A stretch of DNA of 64,000 bases from Curtobacterium sp. MCBA15_012 (GTDB lineage: Bacteria > Actinomycetota > Actinomycetes > Actinomycetales > Microbacteriaceae). The notes under the pieces were generated by a model that saw only the letters and a program-made list of their open reading frames with translations, searched no databases and had not been told where the DNA came from. Numbering within the stretch: the stretch's first letter is position 1; each line of letters starts with the position of its first letter. The DNA is taken from NCBI RefSeq assembly GCF_001864935.2, contig NZ_CP126267.1, positions 3,513,140 through 3,577,139 on the forward strand, written 5' to 3'. Shown one piece after another: positions 62,865 through 64,000 of this stretch. Both the position numbers and the translations under genes were made by a program.

Positions 62865-63226
62865 GCTGCTGCCTTCTCCACCCCGCGCGCGAAGGAGCGC
62901 GAGACGTCTTCGAGCAGGGTAGGCCATGTGGCACCCGCTGCGGCTGGCAGTGCCCTGATGACCACGTCGTGCCCGGTCGGCACCTCGGTCAGCAGCGCGT
63001 GCGCGATCGCCTTGAACCGTCGACGGAGCAGGTTCCGCGTGACCGCGTTCCCGACGGTCTTCGCGACGATGAACCCGAAGCGGGTCGGGGCATCGACCGC
63101 GACTGCGCCACCGGGAGTACGCCTGACCACGGATACGACGACGTGCGCCGTGGCGCTCCTGCGACCACGACGCACGACGGACCGGTAGTCGGAACCGCTG
63201 ACGATGCGGTTGGCGCGGGCCAACAC
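62861..63226 (-). CDS. rnpA: Ribonuclease P protein component
   Basis: 121 residues. RANRIVSGSDYRSVVRRGRR start, FGFIVAKTVGNAVTRNLLRRR (the RNR motif) and GHDVVIRALP. Protein subunit that helps RNase P RNA process tRNA precursors; rnpB itself is not in the window. The GTG at 63226 places the start where family members begin; the frame is open upstream. Confidence 0.94.
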   Translation of the reverse strand: MLARANRIVSGSDYRSVVRRGRRSATAHVVVSVVRRTPGGAVAVDAPTRFGFIVAKTVGNAVTRNLLRRRFKAIAHALLTEVPTGHDVVIRALPAAAGATWPTLLEDVSRSFARGVEKAAA

Positions 63227-63269
63227 GATCGCTACCGGGTCCGGGACCGGATCAGGCGCTCCAGCCCGA

Positions 63270-63407
63270 TCAGGCGGAGAGCTCGGTGCGGCCCTTGCCG
63301 CGACGTGCGGCGAGGATCGCGCGGCCGGCACGGGTGCGCATGCGGGCGCGGAAGCCGTGCTTCTTGGCGCGACGACGGTTGTTCGGCTGGAAGGTGCGCT
63401 TGCTCAT
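63270..63407 (-). CDS. rpmH: 50S ribosomal protein L34
   Basis: 45 residues: [20 protein letters not shown] then [20 protein letters not shown] and TELSA. Unmistakable L34, too short for many gene finders. The first gene of the rpmH-rnpA-yidD-yidC-jag-rsmG-parAB run and an anchor for the origin. Confidence 0.97.
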   Translation of the reverse strand: MSKRTFQPNNRRRAKKHGFRARMRTRAGRAILAARRGKGRTELSA

Positions 63408-64000
63408 GATGATCTCCACACGGCTGCGCTGGAGGGATGGGCTCAGCGCGAGCCGTCACGTATGTATGTAGAGCCGTCCGACGTGGCCGGACGACGCGAT
63501 GGGCGCGACCAAGAGGCCGCAGTCAACTGGATAACGGTACGTGACGGCGGCGGTCAGGTCAAACGCCGCTCCGGACGCGCACGCCCGGTGCCGGGCGTGA
63601 GCCCGTCGTCCACATTGGGGAAAACCTTCGTTCGGTACGACCACCCCTGACCCTTTACAGTGGTGTGATCGATCGGCCCGTTCCCCGGAGCCACGGGGGA
63701 GTACCCCCCAGAGCGCCGGCGCGGTCGACGTGGACAGGACTGTGGACAACCCTGTGGACCACCGCTCGCGGGGCCCGCACCGCTGGACCCCGGACGACAC
63801 GTCCCGTACCCGGACCGACGACGGTGCCGCCCGGGCCCGGACCGGGTCCCGCGGGCCACACCGGCTCAGCCGGCCCGGCACAGACCAGCACGCAAGAACC
63901 GCCGGGGCCGCGGCCCGCACGACGAAGACCCACCACCGGACACGACCACCACCGGCCGAGCACGGCCGACCACGACAGCGAACCTGGAGACGAGCGCGAC
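63408..64000. other. rpmH-dnaA intergenic region (origin flank)
   Basis: 593 bases without a gene. DnaA-box-like nonamers: ACTGGATAA 63526, TCGTCCACA 63606, TGTGGACAA 63741 (exact) and TGTGGACCA 63753. A rightward TACAGT -10 box (63656-63661) may belong to the dnaA promoter. On the minus strand TACATA (63465-63470) may be the rpmH -10. By the conserved gene order, dnaA should start just after the window. Confidence 0.7.

Overview
The window is about 64 kb of very GC-rich DNA (roughly 70 percent or more by eye) from an actinobacterium. Gene content and the order at the right end point to the family Microbacteriaceae; a Curtobacterium-like genome is my best guess, but that is inference without a database search. 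The right end is the left flank of the chromosomal origin. Genes rpmH, rnpA, yidD, yidC, jag, rsmG, parA and parB run leftward, preceded by ddl, an aminotransferase, trxA, trxB, murJ and a CCA-adding enzyme. This is the order known from Mycobacterium tuberculosis Rv3907c to Rv3924c, so dnaA should begin just beyond base 64000. The rpsF-ssb-rpsR-rplI-dnaB replication/ribosome cluster sits at 43.1-46.8 kb.

Layout. 0-8 kb: M23 peptidase, CBS-domain membrane protein, regulator, methyltransferase, a FusB/FBP-like EF-G-binding protein with a possible leader ORF, an NCS2 purine permease and an aldo/keto reductase. 8-10.5 kb: a MarR-regulated pair, then an AT-richer patch with a 42-residue membrane peptide and a secreted cysteine-containing protein of unknown function. 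10.7-20 kb: single metabolic or house-cleaning enzymes (thioesterase, YdeI-like, reductases, SGNH hydrolase, PQQ-type sugar dehydrogenase, epimerase, Nei-type glycosylase, Nudix, CopC). 20.7-24.1 kb: a TasA-like / SipW-like signal peptidase / LamG cell-surface module facing a MarR regulator. 24.2-31 kb: AraC regulator, an unusual three-gene YbjQ-like operon, peptidase E, WYL regulator and a solitary PD-(D/E)XK-like protein.

31-42.7 kb is an accessory, stress-related region: a MarR/SDR pair; an arsenic cluster (arsR, arsC and a frameshifted arsO-like flavoprotein with no efflux pump in view); a persulfide-detoxification operon (CoA-disulfide reductase-rhodanese fusion, rhodanese, CstR-like repressor); then two transporters (SulP and MFS), each divergent from one of two paralogous MerR regulators that share an operator sequence. 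Decayed gene fragments (AraC, LacI) lie among them.

Regulatory and structural signals recur. Many genes have a TANNNT-type -10 box ending 6-7 bases before the start codon, which predicts leaderless mRNAs. Seven near-identical GC-rich palindromes (core ACGGGAGGC) occupy intergenic sites in the first 24 kb, and a second palindrome family occurs twice. Six parS-like sites surround parAB. A cluster of DnaA-box-like nonamers and a 29-bp tandem array precede dnaB. The DUF6049-like protein and MurJ form one uninterrupted reading frame. I found no rRNA, tRNA, CRISPR array, insertion sequence or prophage in the window.
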